DNA of 64,000 nt from Eisenbergiella sp900555195 (GTDB lineage: Bacteria; Bacillota; Clostridia; Lachnospirales; Lachnospiraceae). The notes under the pieces are model-generated. The model searched no databases. It was not told the origin of the DNA and worked only from the letters and a program-made list of their open reading frames with translations. Positions 17,607 through 25,808 of this stretch are shown here, one piece after another; within the stretch, counting starts at the first letter, position 1; the number at the start of each line of letters is the position of its first letter. Both the position numbers and the translations under genes were made by a program. The stretch spans positions 1 through 64,000 of the forward strand of contig CABUMH010000003.1 of the NCBI GenBank assembly GCA_902492555.1, written 5' to 3'.

Positions 17607-17942
17607 TTGAAAAAACAGTTGAACATAGAGATTGGCGGGCGGATCCGGAAATGCAGGGAGGCCCTTGGCTATTCGCGGGAAGCTCTTGCAGAAAAAGCGG
17701 ACCTGGCAAGTTCCTTTTTAGGTACGATTGAACTTGGGTCCGGCAGTTTTACAGCTGAATCTCTTATGAAGATCTGCCGTGCGCTTGGGGTATCTGCCGA
17801 CTATATCCTCTTTGGGAAAGAAGGACAGGGAGACCTGTCAACCATCAACGCCATGCTTTCCGGCCTGGACCCGGAGTACCTCCCTTATGTGGAAGAGATG
17901 CTCCGCTCTTACATCAAAGCAATCACAACCGTTAAGAAGTGA
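17607..17942 (+). CDS. XRE-family repressor, likely controls the transfer operon
   Basis: 111 aa starting with TTG, preceded by GAGGTGG. The HTH_3 domain (residues 8-65) is clear: R-I-R-K-C-R-E-A-L-G-Y-S-R-E-A-L-A-E-K-A, L-A-S-S-F-L-G-T-I-E, and A-L-G-V-S-A-D-Y-I-L. The C-terminus (LDPEYLPYVEEMLRSYI) is a short dimer helix. It is the only plus-strand gene within the transfer block and is divergent from the operator-promoter at 17504-17540, which points to autoregulated repression. Confidence 0.9.
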   Translation: MKKQLNIEIGGRIRKCREALGYSREALAEKADLASSFLGTIELGSGSFTAESLMKICRALGVSADYILFGKEGQGDLSTINAMLSGLDPEYLPYVEEMLRSYIKAITTVKK

Positions 17943-17967
17943 GCCGCACCTGCCGGCTCCTTTTTGT
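17941..17967 (+). terminator. Terminator of the XRE gene
   Basis: GAGCCG / CGGCTC stem overlapping the stop codon, followed by CTTTTTG on the plus strand, in the short gap to the convergent cyclotransferase gene. Confidence 0.65.
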
Positions 17968-17975
17968 TTCCCGGC

Positions 17976-18491
17976 TCATTGGAACGTCTCCCAGCCGCCC
18001 ATCCCAAACAGGGACTGCTGGCCTGCCTGCTCCGTTTGTTGGTTAACAAGTTCATAAGCATGGTCTATGGCATCTTCCAAAATCTGCAGGTCAAACCCTG
18101 CCGTTTCGTACCCTTCCCGTATAACATCTGCATAATAGTCCGAAGGGATCCCGAACTCATGGCCGGGAGTCATCACATATACCATGGCCGATACCGGCTT
18201 CCCATCCAGTTCCACCTCCATCATCTGTTTCTCATAGAAATGGGGATACCCTTCATATCGGTCAAGGGCTTCCTCATCCTCCTTTCGGATCTTCCATAAA
18301 AGCACAGGAACCGAACCTCCGTCTTTGGGTTCTACAGTTGCAACCGCTCCCCTCCTTCCGCCACGGAATAACAGTTCATATCCTTTCAGTTCACTTTTAC
18401 CGGCCACCTCCGCTGTCGGGCAGCGGAATGCCATCTGTGGCAGGTTGAGATTGCTGCCGTAAGCAATATAAAGCCTCTCTTTCCTTTTCAT
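17976..18491 (-). CDS. Gamma-glutamylcyclotransferase-like protein (AIG2/GGCT fold)
   Basis: 171 aa from the ATG at 18491 (AAAGGAG site); the longer frame overlaps the amidoligase. The family N-terminus YIAYGSNLNLPQM carries the glycine loop that binds gamma-glutamyl groups, and the catalytic acid is likely the E of DRYEGYPHFYEK. Members cleave gamma-glutamyl-amine bonds to pyroglutamate. It is adjacent to an amidoligase gene, a known genomic pairing in which one enzyme makes and the other removes a gamma-glutamyl-type linkage. It ends convergently with the XRE gene. Confidence 0.88.
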   Translation of the reverse strand: MKRKERLYIAYGSNLNLPQMAFRCPTAEVAGKSELKGYELLFRGGRRGAVATVEPKDGGSVPVLLWKIRKEDEEALDRYEGYPHFYEKQMMEVELDGKPVSAMVYVMTPGHEFGIPSDYYADVIREGYETAGFDLQILEDAIDHAYELVNQQTEQAGQQSLFGMGGWETFQ

Positions 18492-18508
18492 CGTAAGGTT
18501 CTCCTTTC

Positions 18509-19570
18509 CTACATCCGCATCACAAAAGCCGGGGCTTCCTCTGAATCCCCGGCTCCATCTATCCCTTCTGTAATAACCGGTTCCTGTCCATCTGGGGAAC
18601 GCTGCTGCTCCATCCTTATCGCTTCCCGTTCCTTTTCCCTTTTCTGTCGCATCCGTTCCTTCTGGGCTTCTGCCTGGGCAGGGTCCCTCCATGCGATACA
18701 GCCGGGAAGGTTTTTCAGGAGATGCTGGCGGGCCGTGGCAAATTCATCGCCGTTTAACCCCAGCCGCAGTAGCCAGGTGCGGAAGGTATACTTTTCATTG
18801 GTCGTCTGGGTTTTCCTTCGGCTGGCACAACTCTGGTTCAAGGCCTGCGCCCCAATCGCCAGACAAAACTGGATATAGGCTTTGACCTTGCCTGCATGGA
18901 GCGTCCCGTTAAATAGCCGGAACTCTACGGTTCCTTTCTGGAACACGGAATGCAGGTTCAGGCAGTGGTACCGGCTGCTATCATAATGCTCGTCACTGCG
19001 GCTTGCTCCGCCATACCAGATCCGTTCCACACCATCCAAGGTTTTCGGTTTTTTCCGGTTCAGTTCATCCAAAAACCGCTGATTCACCGGCTGGCACCAA
19101 CGGTGCTGGCGGGCAACCGAAACATCCAGGGCTTTATAGATCAGGTCCTCTTTTGCCGCCATGATATTCGTGATATTCCGGAGTGTCCTGGCATCAAAGG
19201 GGGAAGCATCGATATGCACATGGATCCCGCAGCTTGGGTTCACAAGTGCCCCATGTTCTTTCAGCTTTCGGATAATCTCCTGGATAGAAACAATGTCCCC
19301 ATACTGGCAGATAGGGCTGACCATTTCTGTTTTGTATTCAGGGCCAGCCCTCTCCTTTCGCCCACCGATCTTTTTCTGGGCTTCAATGCTGCTGTCGCTC
19401 ATAAATTTCCACTGCCGCCCCTCCGAATCCAGTGCGGCATAGGTATCATAATAAGTCCCTAGGTAACGGGTGCGGGTCCCAAAATACTCCGCCACCACTT
19501 CAGCTGCGGCGCTGCGGGTAATGCCGGTCATCTCAATTTCAATCCCAAACCTCTGCTCCTTGAGATCCAT
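18509..19570 (-). CDS. Putative amidoligase (COOH-NH2 ligase superfamily)
   Basis: 353 aa of the glutamine-synthetase/GCS-like amidoligase family (PF12224). The family landmarks are RFGIEIEMTG at the N-terminus (metal-binding acids), the CGIHVHID strand in the middle, and GTVEFRLFNGTLHAGKVKAYI toward the C-terminus. The enzyme should join an amine to a carboxylate using ATP; the target (peptide, protein or cell wall) is unknown. The C-terminal 70 residues are a charged, Gln/Arg-rich tail. It lies 17 bases before the cyclotransferase gene. Inferred to modify the transfer machinery or a recipient factor. Confidence 0.85.
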   Translation of the reverse strand: MDLKEQRFGIEIEMTGITRSAAAEVVAEYFGTRTRYLGTYYDTYAALDSEGRQWKFMSDSSIEAQKKIGGRKERAGPEYKTEMVSPICQYGDIVSIQEIIRKLKEHGALVNPSCGIHVHIDASPFDARTLRNITNIMAAKEDLIYKALDVSVARQHRWCQPVNQRFLDELNRKKPKTLDGVERIWYGGASRSDEHYDSSRYHCLNLHSVFQKGTVEFRLFNGTLHAGKVKAYIQFCLAIGAQALNQSCASRRKTQTTNEKYTFRTWLLRLGLNGDEFATARQHLLKNLPGCIAWRDPAQAEAQKERMRQKREKEREAIRMEQQRSPDGQEPVITEGIDGAGDSEEAPAFVMRM

Positions 19571-19585
19571 CTGCCATCACCTCCG

Positions 19586-21418
19586 TTACCGTCCTCCTGC
19601 CTTTCCAAACAGCCGCGCTTTGTGTTCCGGTGCGTGGACCATTAAATTGTAACGTTCATTGCCACATTTATAGAGGCACACGCCCCTCTGGGGATACCGG
19701 ATCAGGTTATACTCACTTTCCTCCAGCTGGAGGGTATCGGTGTAGAACCTGGCATCGATGCTGCCAGCATTGAACAGGAACTGATGGGTGGGGATGGAAA
19801 ACAAGGGCTTCGTATACTCCTTTACCCCATCCAGGTTGAAGTCCTCCAGGTTCTGGCTGGCGATGATGACCGCCGAATCCTTCTTCCGGACGCGCTTCAT
19901 AAAGTTACGGACATACTCCACAGCAGTCAGGTTGGAAAGGAACAGGTAAAACTCATCCAGGCTCGCCGCCGTGTTCCCTTCCGTCAAAAGCTCGTCAGAC
20001 ATAAACGAGAGGATGTTGAACAGCAGGGCATTTTTCAAACTCCTGCTGGCCTGCAAAAGCCCCTTCACACCAAACGCAATAAACCCCGAATCTGTAATAT
20101 TGGTGTGTCCGTTAAAAAATTTGCTCTCCGCCCCCACGCACATGGAGTTCAGCCCCAGGAGGATACTCTGGAGCATTTCCGCAGTGTAAAGCTGCCGTTT
20201 GCCCTCATCAAACTCTTTATATTCCTGCCCGATCAGTGCATAGAGGTCAGAAAGGATCGGGTAATCGGTGGAAACCATCCGGTCAAAAGGGCTTTGGTCG
20301 CTGATGCCCCATTTTGTATAGAGTTTCTGGAGCATGATCTCGATCACATCGATCTCCCGGTCGGTAAAGTCTTTATAGCTGCGGAAGAAATCCTTTAAGA
20401 AACTGATATGCTGGGACAGGCGGGAACGGATGCGGAAGGTTTGGGGAGCATCCAGATCTTCCGGGCTTCCCGCTTCATCCCAGGTCTTTGGTTCCAGCGG
20501 GTTTATCAGGTACTTGCCGCTCATCAGATCGATAAAGCATCCGCCCAGATTGTTTGTCAGGTCCTCATATTCCATTTCCGGGTCCAGTGCCACGATCCGC
20601 ATGCCGGATTCCCGCAGGTTGGTGAGCAGGAGTTTTAACAGGTAACTCTTCCCCTGGCCGCTGTTTCCGAGGATCAGGATATTGGCATTGGTCTTGTCAT
20701 CCGCACGGCGGTTGAAGTCCACCAGCACGTTGCTCCCAAACTTGTCCCTGCCGATATAGAAACCATTGGGATCCGTTTTTCCCGAATAGTTAAAAGGATA
20801 CAGGTTTGCTACGCTGCTTGCAGGCAGCACCCGTTCAAACTGGTCGCCAAACAGGTTCCAGCCGGTAGGCATCACACACTGGAACCCCTGTTGCTGCCGG
20901 AGCATTAGCCGGTCCACATTTAATTTTGCGCGGATCAGTTCAGTCAGCACCTCGGTTTGGAGGAGTTTCAGCTGGTCAATATCATGGGCACACAGTTCCA
21001 GATACACCGCTGTGTGGAGAAGCGGCTCCCGGTTCCGGTGCATCTGGGTTACGATGGTAGCCACATCCTGCAGGTTGCTCTCGGCCAGTACGGTCTGCTG
21101 GAGGTCATTGGTGTTGCTGCGGTCCATACGGTTTTTGTTTGCCGCGTTGCTGATGATCTTCTTTTCTTCCATCGGTGTGACATGGCGGGTATAGATCCGC
21201 AGTGTTACCCCATCCTTTTCTCCCAGATGGGACAGGATGGCCTGCTCATCGGTGGCAGTCGGGTACTCCCTGAGTGCCCACACACAGCGAAAGGTATTGC
21301 CACAGATGAAGTGGTCGGTTTCAAACTTGATAATCGATGGGGCAATCATATCCAGGAATTCCTGGATCCGTACATCACCGGCCCTTTCCGGGACCGGGGC
21401 TGCATTCGTCTTTCTCAA
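19586..21418 (-). CDS. VirB4/TraE-family type IV secretion ATPase (motor part)
   Basis: 610 aa starting with TTG at 21418 after AGGAGG (7-base spacing). It powers assembly or substrate transfer at the inner face of the membrane. Walker A LGNSGQGKSYLLK (about residues 250-262), Walker B TAASLDEFYLFLSN, then the conserved ASQNLEDF and SIPTHQFLFNAG segments. Usual VirB4 proteins run about 800 aa; the missing N-terminal domain is encoded by the preceding gene at 21567-22166. The ribosome site is buried in a perfect 12-bp hairpin, so translation is probably controlled. Confidence 0.93.
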   Translation of the reverse strand: MRKTNAAPVPERAGDVRIQEFLDMIAPSIIKFETDHFICGNTFRCVWALREYPTATDEQAILSHLGEKDGVTLRIYTRHVTPMEEKKIISNAANKNRMDRSNTNDLQQTVLAESNLQDVATIVTQMHRNREPLLHTAVYLELCAHDIDQLKLLQTEVLTELIRAKLNVDRLMLRQQQGFQCVMPTGWNLFGDQFERVLPASSVANLYPFNYSGKTDPNGFYIGRDKFGSNVLVDFNRRADDKTNANILILGNSGQGKSYLLKLLLTNLRESGMRIVALDPEMEYEDLTNNLGGCFIDLMSGKYLINPLEPKTWDEAGSPEDLDAPQTFRIRSRLSQHISFLKDFFRSYKDFTDREIDVIEIMLQKLYTKWGISDQSPFDRMVSTDYPILSDLYALIGQEYKEFDEGKRQLYTAEMLQSILLGLNSMCVGAESKFFNGHTNITDSGFIAFGVKGLLQASRSLKNALLFNILSFMSDELLTEGNTAASLDEFYLFLSNLTAVEYVRNFMKRVRKKDSAVIIASQNLEDFNLDGVKEYTKPLFSIPTHQFLFNAGSIDARFYTDTLQLEESEYNLIRYPQRGVCLYKCGNERYNLMVHAPEHKARLFGKAGGR

Positions 21419-21421
21419 ATA

Positions 21422-21454
21422 GACACCTCCTGAAAAACACAGTCAGGAGGTGTC
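21422..21454 (-). promoter_or_regulatory. Hairpin sequestering the VirB4 ribosome site
   Basis: In the leftward RNA, GACACCTCCTGA (21454-21443) and TCAGGAGGTGTC (21433-21422) pair perfectly over 12 bp around a 9-base loop. The second arm contains the AGGAGG used by the TTG start at 21418, so the closed form would block VirB4 translation. Confidence 0.75.
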
Positions 21455-21478
21455 CCAGGGCAGGCTTTCCCCTTGCCC

Positions 21479-21497
21479 TTACATCCGGCACCTCCTT
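21479..21497 (-). promoter_or_regulatory. Start-stop minimal ORF upstream of VirB4
   Basis: A good site (AAGGAGG, 21497-21491) is followed after TGCCGG by ATG and at once TAA (21484-21479). A ribosome would start and terminate here, about 60 bases before the VirB4 start and just ahead of its sequestering hairpin. Could be a stall or reinitiation device, or chance. Confidence 0.45.
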
Positions 21498-21515
21498 CCC
21501 TGCAAAATTTCCATA

Positions 21516-21542
21516 CAAAAAAGCACCGGGGCAATCCGGCGC
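21516..21542 (-). terminator. Terminator/attenuator before VirB4
   Basis: Stem GCGCCGG / CCGGTGC with one G-U pair, then TTTTTT in the leftward RNA, just after the stop of the VirB4 N-terminal gene. It would reduce transcription into the motor gene. Confidence 0.65.
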
Positions 21543-21566
21543 ATGCTTCTTTCCTTCTGTCTGTTT

Positions 21567-22166
21567 TTAGTCCTCCGGGATGATCCAGCGTTCCCCGTCA
21601 AAATCCTCAAACTTTTCTGTCGTCACGTTCTGTTCATAATACACGGCCAAAAGCCTCTTGATATCCTCTTTATCCGCCCGCCTCACGGAGAATCCCTGTT
21701 CCTTCAGGGACTTCTCAATACGCGCAAGATACGGGAACACCTCGGATTCCTTTTCCTCTTTGAGTCGGATTAGGATCAGGAATTCACGGGCAGTCGCCAT
21801 TTGTACCTGGATCCGATCCAGATGGGTCAGGTCTTTTTCCAGGAGTTTCCTGACCACAGGGTTTCCTTCCTGCTCCATACGGGAGCGCAGGAACCGCTTA
21901 TTGTCCTCAAAGCTCTCCCGGCTGTTCAGGCACAGCATCTCAATCTCAGCCACACCTTTTAACACTGTCATCAGCGCATAGATCCTTGCCCCGACGCTGG
22001 CTTGTGAAAGCACAGAGATATTGGTGGGCTTCACAATAAAATATACCAATTCGCCATGCCCATAGGTTACAAGGCTGTAATCCGTGATCTCCTTGGCGCC
22101 GATGAGCTGGCGGGTGGAAGCGCGCCGTTTGGCCTCCTGCTTCTCAGATTTTTTCTTTCTGTTCAT
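21567..22166 (-). CDS. VirB4 N-terminal-domain-like protein (split VirB4)
   Basis: 199 aa from the ATG at 22166 (GGAGG 10 bases upstream), overlapping the end of the VirB3-like gene. It resembles the CagE/TrbE N-terminal region of VirB4: YGHGELVYFIVKPTNISVLS, then a helical stretch RLKEEKESEVFPYLARIEKSLKEQG and the ending E-D-F-D-G-E-R-W-I. It has no P-loop. With the motor gene downstream it would rebuild a complete VirB4. Inferred from length, order and pattern. Confidence 0.68.
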   Translation of the reverse strand: MNRKKKSEKQEAKRRASTRQLIGAKEITDYSLVTYGHGELVYFIVKPTNISVLSQASVGARIYALMTVLKGVAEIEMLCLNSRESFEDNKRFLRSRMEQEGNPVVRKLLEKDLTHLDRIQVQMATAREFLILIRLKEEKESEVFPYLARIEKSLKEQGFSVRRADKEDIKRLLAVYYEQNVTTEKFEDFDGERWIIPED

Positions 22167-22428
22167 GTTCCGTGAACCTCCACTCATAAAGCTGCTGTCT
22201 GGTAAAAAAATAAGCACAGGCATACCGAATGAAGTCCAGGATGCTGGTATCCTCAAAGCGGATCGTCAGAAAGGCATAAACTGCGGTCAGGACGATGGGC
22301 GGGATAAACCCTGCCTGTGTGAAAGACAAAATGGATACCAGTGCGCACACACCAATAATGCCAATATCCCGAAGCTGCCAGAGCCACAGGGTCGCCCTGG
22401 ATTTCAGGTTATCCGGATAAATATACAA
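22144..22428 (-). CDS. PrgI/VirB3-like membrane protein
   Basis: 94 aa. The N-terminus YIYPDNLKSRATLWLWQLRDIGI is followed by two hydrophobic segments (about 24-40 and 42-58) and a soluble tail (FTRQQLYEWR). Size, topology and place next to VirB4 fit VirB3/PrgI/TcpE proteins, which sit in the inner membrane complex. Confidence 0.8.
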   Translation of the reverse strand: MYIYPDNLKSRATLWLWQLRDIGIIGVCALVSILSFTQAGFIPPIVLTAVYAFLTIRFEDTSILDFIRYACAYFFTRQQLYEWRFTEHEQKEKI

Positions 22429-22439
22429 CGTTTCACCTC

Positions 22440-22475
22440 CAAAAAAACCGCCGGCGGTATCATGCCTCCGGCGGT
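22440..22475 (-). terminator. Terminator between RHH gene and VirB3-like gene
   Basis: Stem ACCGCCGG / CCGGCGGT followed by seven T in the leftward RNA. It partly isolates expression of the secretion core from the genes to its right. Confidence 0.8.
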
Positions 22476-22487
22476 ACTATATCTGAA

Positions 22488-22802
22488 TCATTCTGTGGGT
22501 TCCCCTTGTGTTTCCATTTCCACTGCTTCGTCCAGGGCTTTCTCTATCAGGCCGATCACGAAGTCTTTCTGGCTCTGTCCTGTTTTTTTCAGGTGCTCCT
22601 TGATCCTCATAAACAATTCCTCCGATACCTGGAATGCCAGTGTCCTTGTCCCGTTTGCCATCGCTTTCCCTCCTTCAAAGTGTTCGTTCAATACTTTCTC
22701 GACATATTGGCTGAGTGTCAGGTTCAGCTGATCCTTTTCTTCCCCGACTTTCGCGTACAGGGATTCCGGGATCATTGCGCATAAATTTTTTCGGTTCTCC
22801 AT
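22488..22802 (-). CDS. Ribbon-helix-helix-like DNA-binding protein
   Basis: 104 aa from the ATG at 22802 (AAAGGAG site). Two RHH-like units seem present in tandem: KNLCAMIPESLYAKVGEEKDQ with LTLSQYVEKVLNEHF, and TRTLAFQVSEELFMRIKEHL with QSQKDFVIGLIEKAL. Such a two-unit protein could act as a single-chain repressor. No target is assigned; a terminator follows at once. Confidence 0.72.
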   Translation of the reverse strand: MENRKNLCAMIPESLYAKVGEEKDQLNLTLSQYVEKVLNEHFEGGKAMANGTRTLAFQVSEELFMRIKEHLKKTGQSQKDFVIGLIEKALDEAVEMETQGEPTE

Positions 22803-22918
22803 GCAAACGCTCCTTTCTTTGTTCTTGCAAGCCAAGTATATCGGGAATGTCATGGAATAGCTATGGTAATACCCAACAAGGTTTCTCCGCAAAGGGAAGC
22901 AATACCAACAAGGTTATC

Positions 22919-24463
22919 TCATCCTGTTTCTTCCCTGGCCTTTTGTAAAAAATAAGCGATCCCGCGCAGGACAAAGTCCACACATGGGATCGCCACACTG
23001 TTGCCAAGGGCCTTATATCTGGCGCTATCTGAAGCGCCGGGAATGTCTGTCCAACCATCCGGGAACCCCTGCAGCCGTTCACACTCCAATGGTGTCAGGC
23101 GGCGGATCCGATTCGACCGCCCTATCACACATTTGTCCTGGGACACATATTGGCTGCCTACCCCTTTTTCATCTCCGCGGCACAAAGCACCAACCACTGT
23201 CTGGTATGTGGAAAAAACAGCATGCTTGTCTGTCGCTGTAAGGGTGTAAGCGATATCCTCCTGGCATCCCAGGCCATGTCCTCCGTTTTGTACCTTCCGG
23301 TCAATGATGTTCCCTGAAATGCAGTAACTTTCCGGAGTTCTGGCAACTAATGGGATATTATTGTTCGCATCAATTCTATGGTCCTCGAACAGTACCGGAT
23401 GGTTGTTCCCGCTGGTTCCAGCAGCAGCTGTGATCGTCGGGCAGACTCCTTTCCCAATATATGCCCTGCCCTGCTGGTTCGCTAGGATTAACGGCTGATG
23501 CCCATGTTCCTGTGCCCGTAACGTTCCTGACACATCTGCAGTCAAATGCATCTGGCTGCCGCCCTGGTCATTCAGGCAGAGAACAGAAGAATTTTCTCCA
23601 GCTACCAACGGTGGATGGCTACCCATTCCTGCCCGCAGTGTTGCAGTTACATCTTCGGTTACATCCATTCGGCTGCCGCCCTGGTCATTTAAACAAAAAC
23701 AATTTCCTTTCTCTGTCATATCCCGGCTCCATCTGCCTGGATCATCAACGCCTCTTTCAGTTGCGGCGGCAGGTCCTTCCCCCTGGCTTTCGCCCTCCGC
23801 AGGATCCCCAAGCAGGCTGTCCTGCTTAAATAGTATCTGGGGTGCGGTGAGTCCTCCAAAATCCGCGACAAGGAAGATACGACGGCGGCGCTGGGCGACT
23901 CCCCAGAATTGAGCGTCCAGGACTCTCCAAGCCAAGCTGAATTCAGTTCCCAGAATGGCAGCCCCAGCAGGTTCCCAGCGCCCGGAGTCAGGTCGAGGCA
24001 CATGACAGGCACAGTCCTTAATACGGACGATTTCCTCGATAACCGCGCGGAAGTCCTCCCCATTGGCGGAGCTGAAGGCTCCCGGCACATTCTCCCAAAC
24101 GAGGTATCGAGGTCTGCTAAGGTGATCTGGTATCCCCCGTCTGGCATCTGCGTTTCTCATCTCCTTTACAATGCGTACCTGGTCCATAAACAGGCCGGAT
24201 CGCTCCCCAGCAAGGCCACGCCGCTGTCCGGCGACAGACAGGTCCTGGCAGGGGCTTCCTCCACAGATCACGTCCACCGGCGGCAGCTTCCCTCCGTCCA
24301 GTTTCGTGATATCCCCGACATGGGCCATGTCAGGGAACCTGGCCTGTGTTACTTTGATGGGGAAGGGTTCGATTTCGCTGGCCCAGAGCGGCGTGATGCC
24401 GTTATGGATGCCGGCAAGCGGGAACCCGCCGATCCCATCAAACAAACTTCCAAGGGTCATCAT
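22919..24463 (-). CDS. C5-cytosine DNA methyltransferase
   Basis: 514 aa. Family motifs in order: I (SLFDGIGGFPLAG), IV with catalytic Cys (GGSPCQDLSVAG), VI (VWENVPGAF), VIII (QRRRRIFLVADF), IX (RRLTPLECERLQGFPDGW) and X (YKALGNSVAIPC). Between VIII and IX lies a long target-recognition insert with repeated units: CLNDQGGSRMDVTEDVTATL and CLNDQGGSQMHLTADVSGTL, plus a looser third. No cognate restriction gene is seen, so this is probably an orphan phage/element enzyme protecting transferred DNA. Overlaps the next gene by 4 bases. Confidence 0.95.
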   Translation of the reverse strand: MMTLGSLFDGIGGFPLAGIHNGITPLWASEIEPFPIKVTQARFPDMAHVGDITKLDGGKLPPVDVICGGSPCQDLSVAGQRRGLAGERSGLFMDQVRIVKEMRNADARRGIPDHLSRPRYLVWENVPGAFSSANGEDFRAVIEEIVRIKDCACHVPRPDSGRWEPAGAAILGTEFSLAWRVLDAQFWGVAQRRRRIFLVADFGGLTAPQILFKQDSLLGDPAEGESQGEGPAAATERGVDDPGRWSRDMTEKGNCFCLNDQGGSRMDVTEDVTATLRAGMGSHPPLVAGENSSVLCLNDQGGSQMHLTADVSGTLRAQEHGHQPLILANQQGRAYIGKGVCPTITAAAGTSGNNHPVLFEDHRIDANNNIPLVARTPESYCISGNIIDRKVQNGGHGLGCQEDIAYTLTATDKHAVFSTYQTVVGALCRGDEKGVGSQYVSQDKCVIGRSNRIRRLTPLECERLQGFPDGWTDIPGASDSARYKALGNSVAIPCVDFVLRGIAYFLQKAREETG

Positions 24464-24840
24464 CCACTCATTCCCATTTCAGGAAAGCCCAGCCCTATTT
24501 CTGGTGACGGGCCGCCGGCAAATTCCTGGCTGCTGATCTGCCGTATAGGAATCCCCAGCCGCGCCGCCGCATCCAGTTCCCTTTGCATCCCGGCAGAAAT
24601 ACGGTTCCCACACAGCCATAACTCGTCGCAGGCTTTTAATACCCGGATCCCCATCTGCAATCCGGCCTCCCGGTCCCCCGGCGAACCGTCATCCAAAAAC
24701 TGCGGGTACATTAAATGCACCGCTATGGGGACAGCCCCCTGTGCCATAGCATACCGGCAGGCATTTTGCGCTGCCAGGATATTCTCCTGCACATCCCCGG
24801 CATAAGGGGATGCAATGTATACCAGCTTTCTTTCTGTCAT
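24460..24840 (-). CDS. DUF4406/DUF7768 protein, nucleoside deoxyribosyltransferase-like fold
   Basis: 126 aa. The N-terminal VYIASPYAGD loop and the later CDELWLCG / RISAGMQRELDAA motifs match small proteins related to nucleoside 2-deoxyribosyltransferases and SLOG. They probably bind a nucleotide. Common in phages and conjugative elements. The function is not known. Overlaps the methyltransferase start by 4 bases. Confidence 0.75.
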   Translation of the reverse strand: MTERKLVYIASPYAGDVQENILAAQNACRYAMAQGAVPIAVHLMYPQFLDDGSPGDREAGLQMGIRVLKACDELWLCGNRISAGMQRELDAAARLGIPIRQISSQEFAGGPSPEIGLGFPEMGMSG

Positions 24841-24855
24841 CGTTCACCCACTTTC

Positions 24856-25758
24856 TTATTTTGCTACGGTCTGGACAATGGTGCGTGTCAGGTTAACTGC
24901 CCCCTGTGCCGCATAAACAGCACCCATCACATTCGCCCTGGTTCCTGTATCCAATCCAAATTGTCCGGCGATCCTGGGGATTTCCCCGGCGGACAGCATC
25001 AATCCAAGCCCCAAAAGCGCCTGGTCTTTTACCACCATCAGCCCCGCAATCAGCACCGTCGCCTGCAAAAACGTGGTCAGGCACAGCCCAATGACCTGTT
25101 TACACCAGCTGACAAACCCATCAATATAGCCCCTCGGAACACTGAACATGTAAAGGCTGCCCACCGCGATTTGGATCAGCAGGATACCGCCGCGTTTCAG
25201 GTTGGCAAAAAACACTTTGATGACTGCATATCCCATCATGACTAGGATAAAAATCATCAGGATCGGGCTGGTGATACTGCCAAGGCCGCCGAACACACCT
25301 GCATTCGCAGCTTCTTCCCAAGTTCCTGCATCCTGTAGGGAAGTAATGATATTTGATGCAACCGTGCCGAAATCATCGCCTAATCCGGTAATCTCCGCCG
25401 TAAAACTTCCCTGCAGGGATACACAGAACTTGTAGAGTTCCACAGGTACTACCGTGAACAGGCTCACAGCCATAAATCCCTTGATCGCATTGATTGCAGT
25501 TTCCCGGATACTGCCCCGCCCATTCTGGCACTCGATCCCATATTCAAATGCGGCTACGACAAGCCCCGTGACATAGAGCGCCCAAGCCAGATAAGAAAAA
25601 AACAGTACAATGGACTGCACCCATGTCATTTCAAACAGGTCTGCGCCCATATTCCCCATCTGCATAAAAAAGTCGCCGAGGAACCCTACTACCTGGCCAT
25701 AGATCCAGTCAATGATCTGGCCCAGCACGGTATCGGCGACAAAATCCCATATGAACAC
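24856..25758 (-). CDS. VirB6/TrbL-like membrane protein
   Basis: 300 aa starting with GTG at 25758. Six or so hydrophobic segments, with the motif-like stretch WVQSIVLFFSYLAWALYVTG near the N-terminus and conserved LKRGGILLIQIAVGSLYM and SWCKQVIGLCLTTFLQATVL. Topology and place fit the polytopic VirB6/TrbL channel component of Gram-positive transfer systems. Ends with an Ala/Thr-rich tail. Confidence 0.88.
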   Translation of the reverse strand: MFIWDFVADTVLGQIIDWIYGQVVGFLGDFFMQMGNMGADLFEMTWVQSIVLFFSYLAWALYVTGLVVAAFEYGIECQNGRGSIRETAINAIKGFMAVSLFTVVPVELYKFCVSLQGSFTAEITGLGDDFGTVASNIITSLQDAGTWEEAANAGVFGGLGSITSPILMIFILVMMGYAVIKVFFANLKRGGILLIQIAVGSLYMFSVPRGYIDGFVSWCKQVIGLCLTTFLQATVLIAGLMVVKDQALLGLGLMLSAGEIPRIAGQFGLDTGTRANVMGAVYAAQGAVNLTRTIVQTVAK

Positions 25759-25808
25759 GCTTTATCCATGCCCCCTTTCCTTTTATGATGAAGTTGGCAA
25801 CAATGGCC

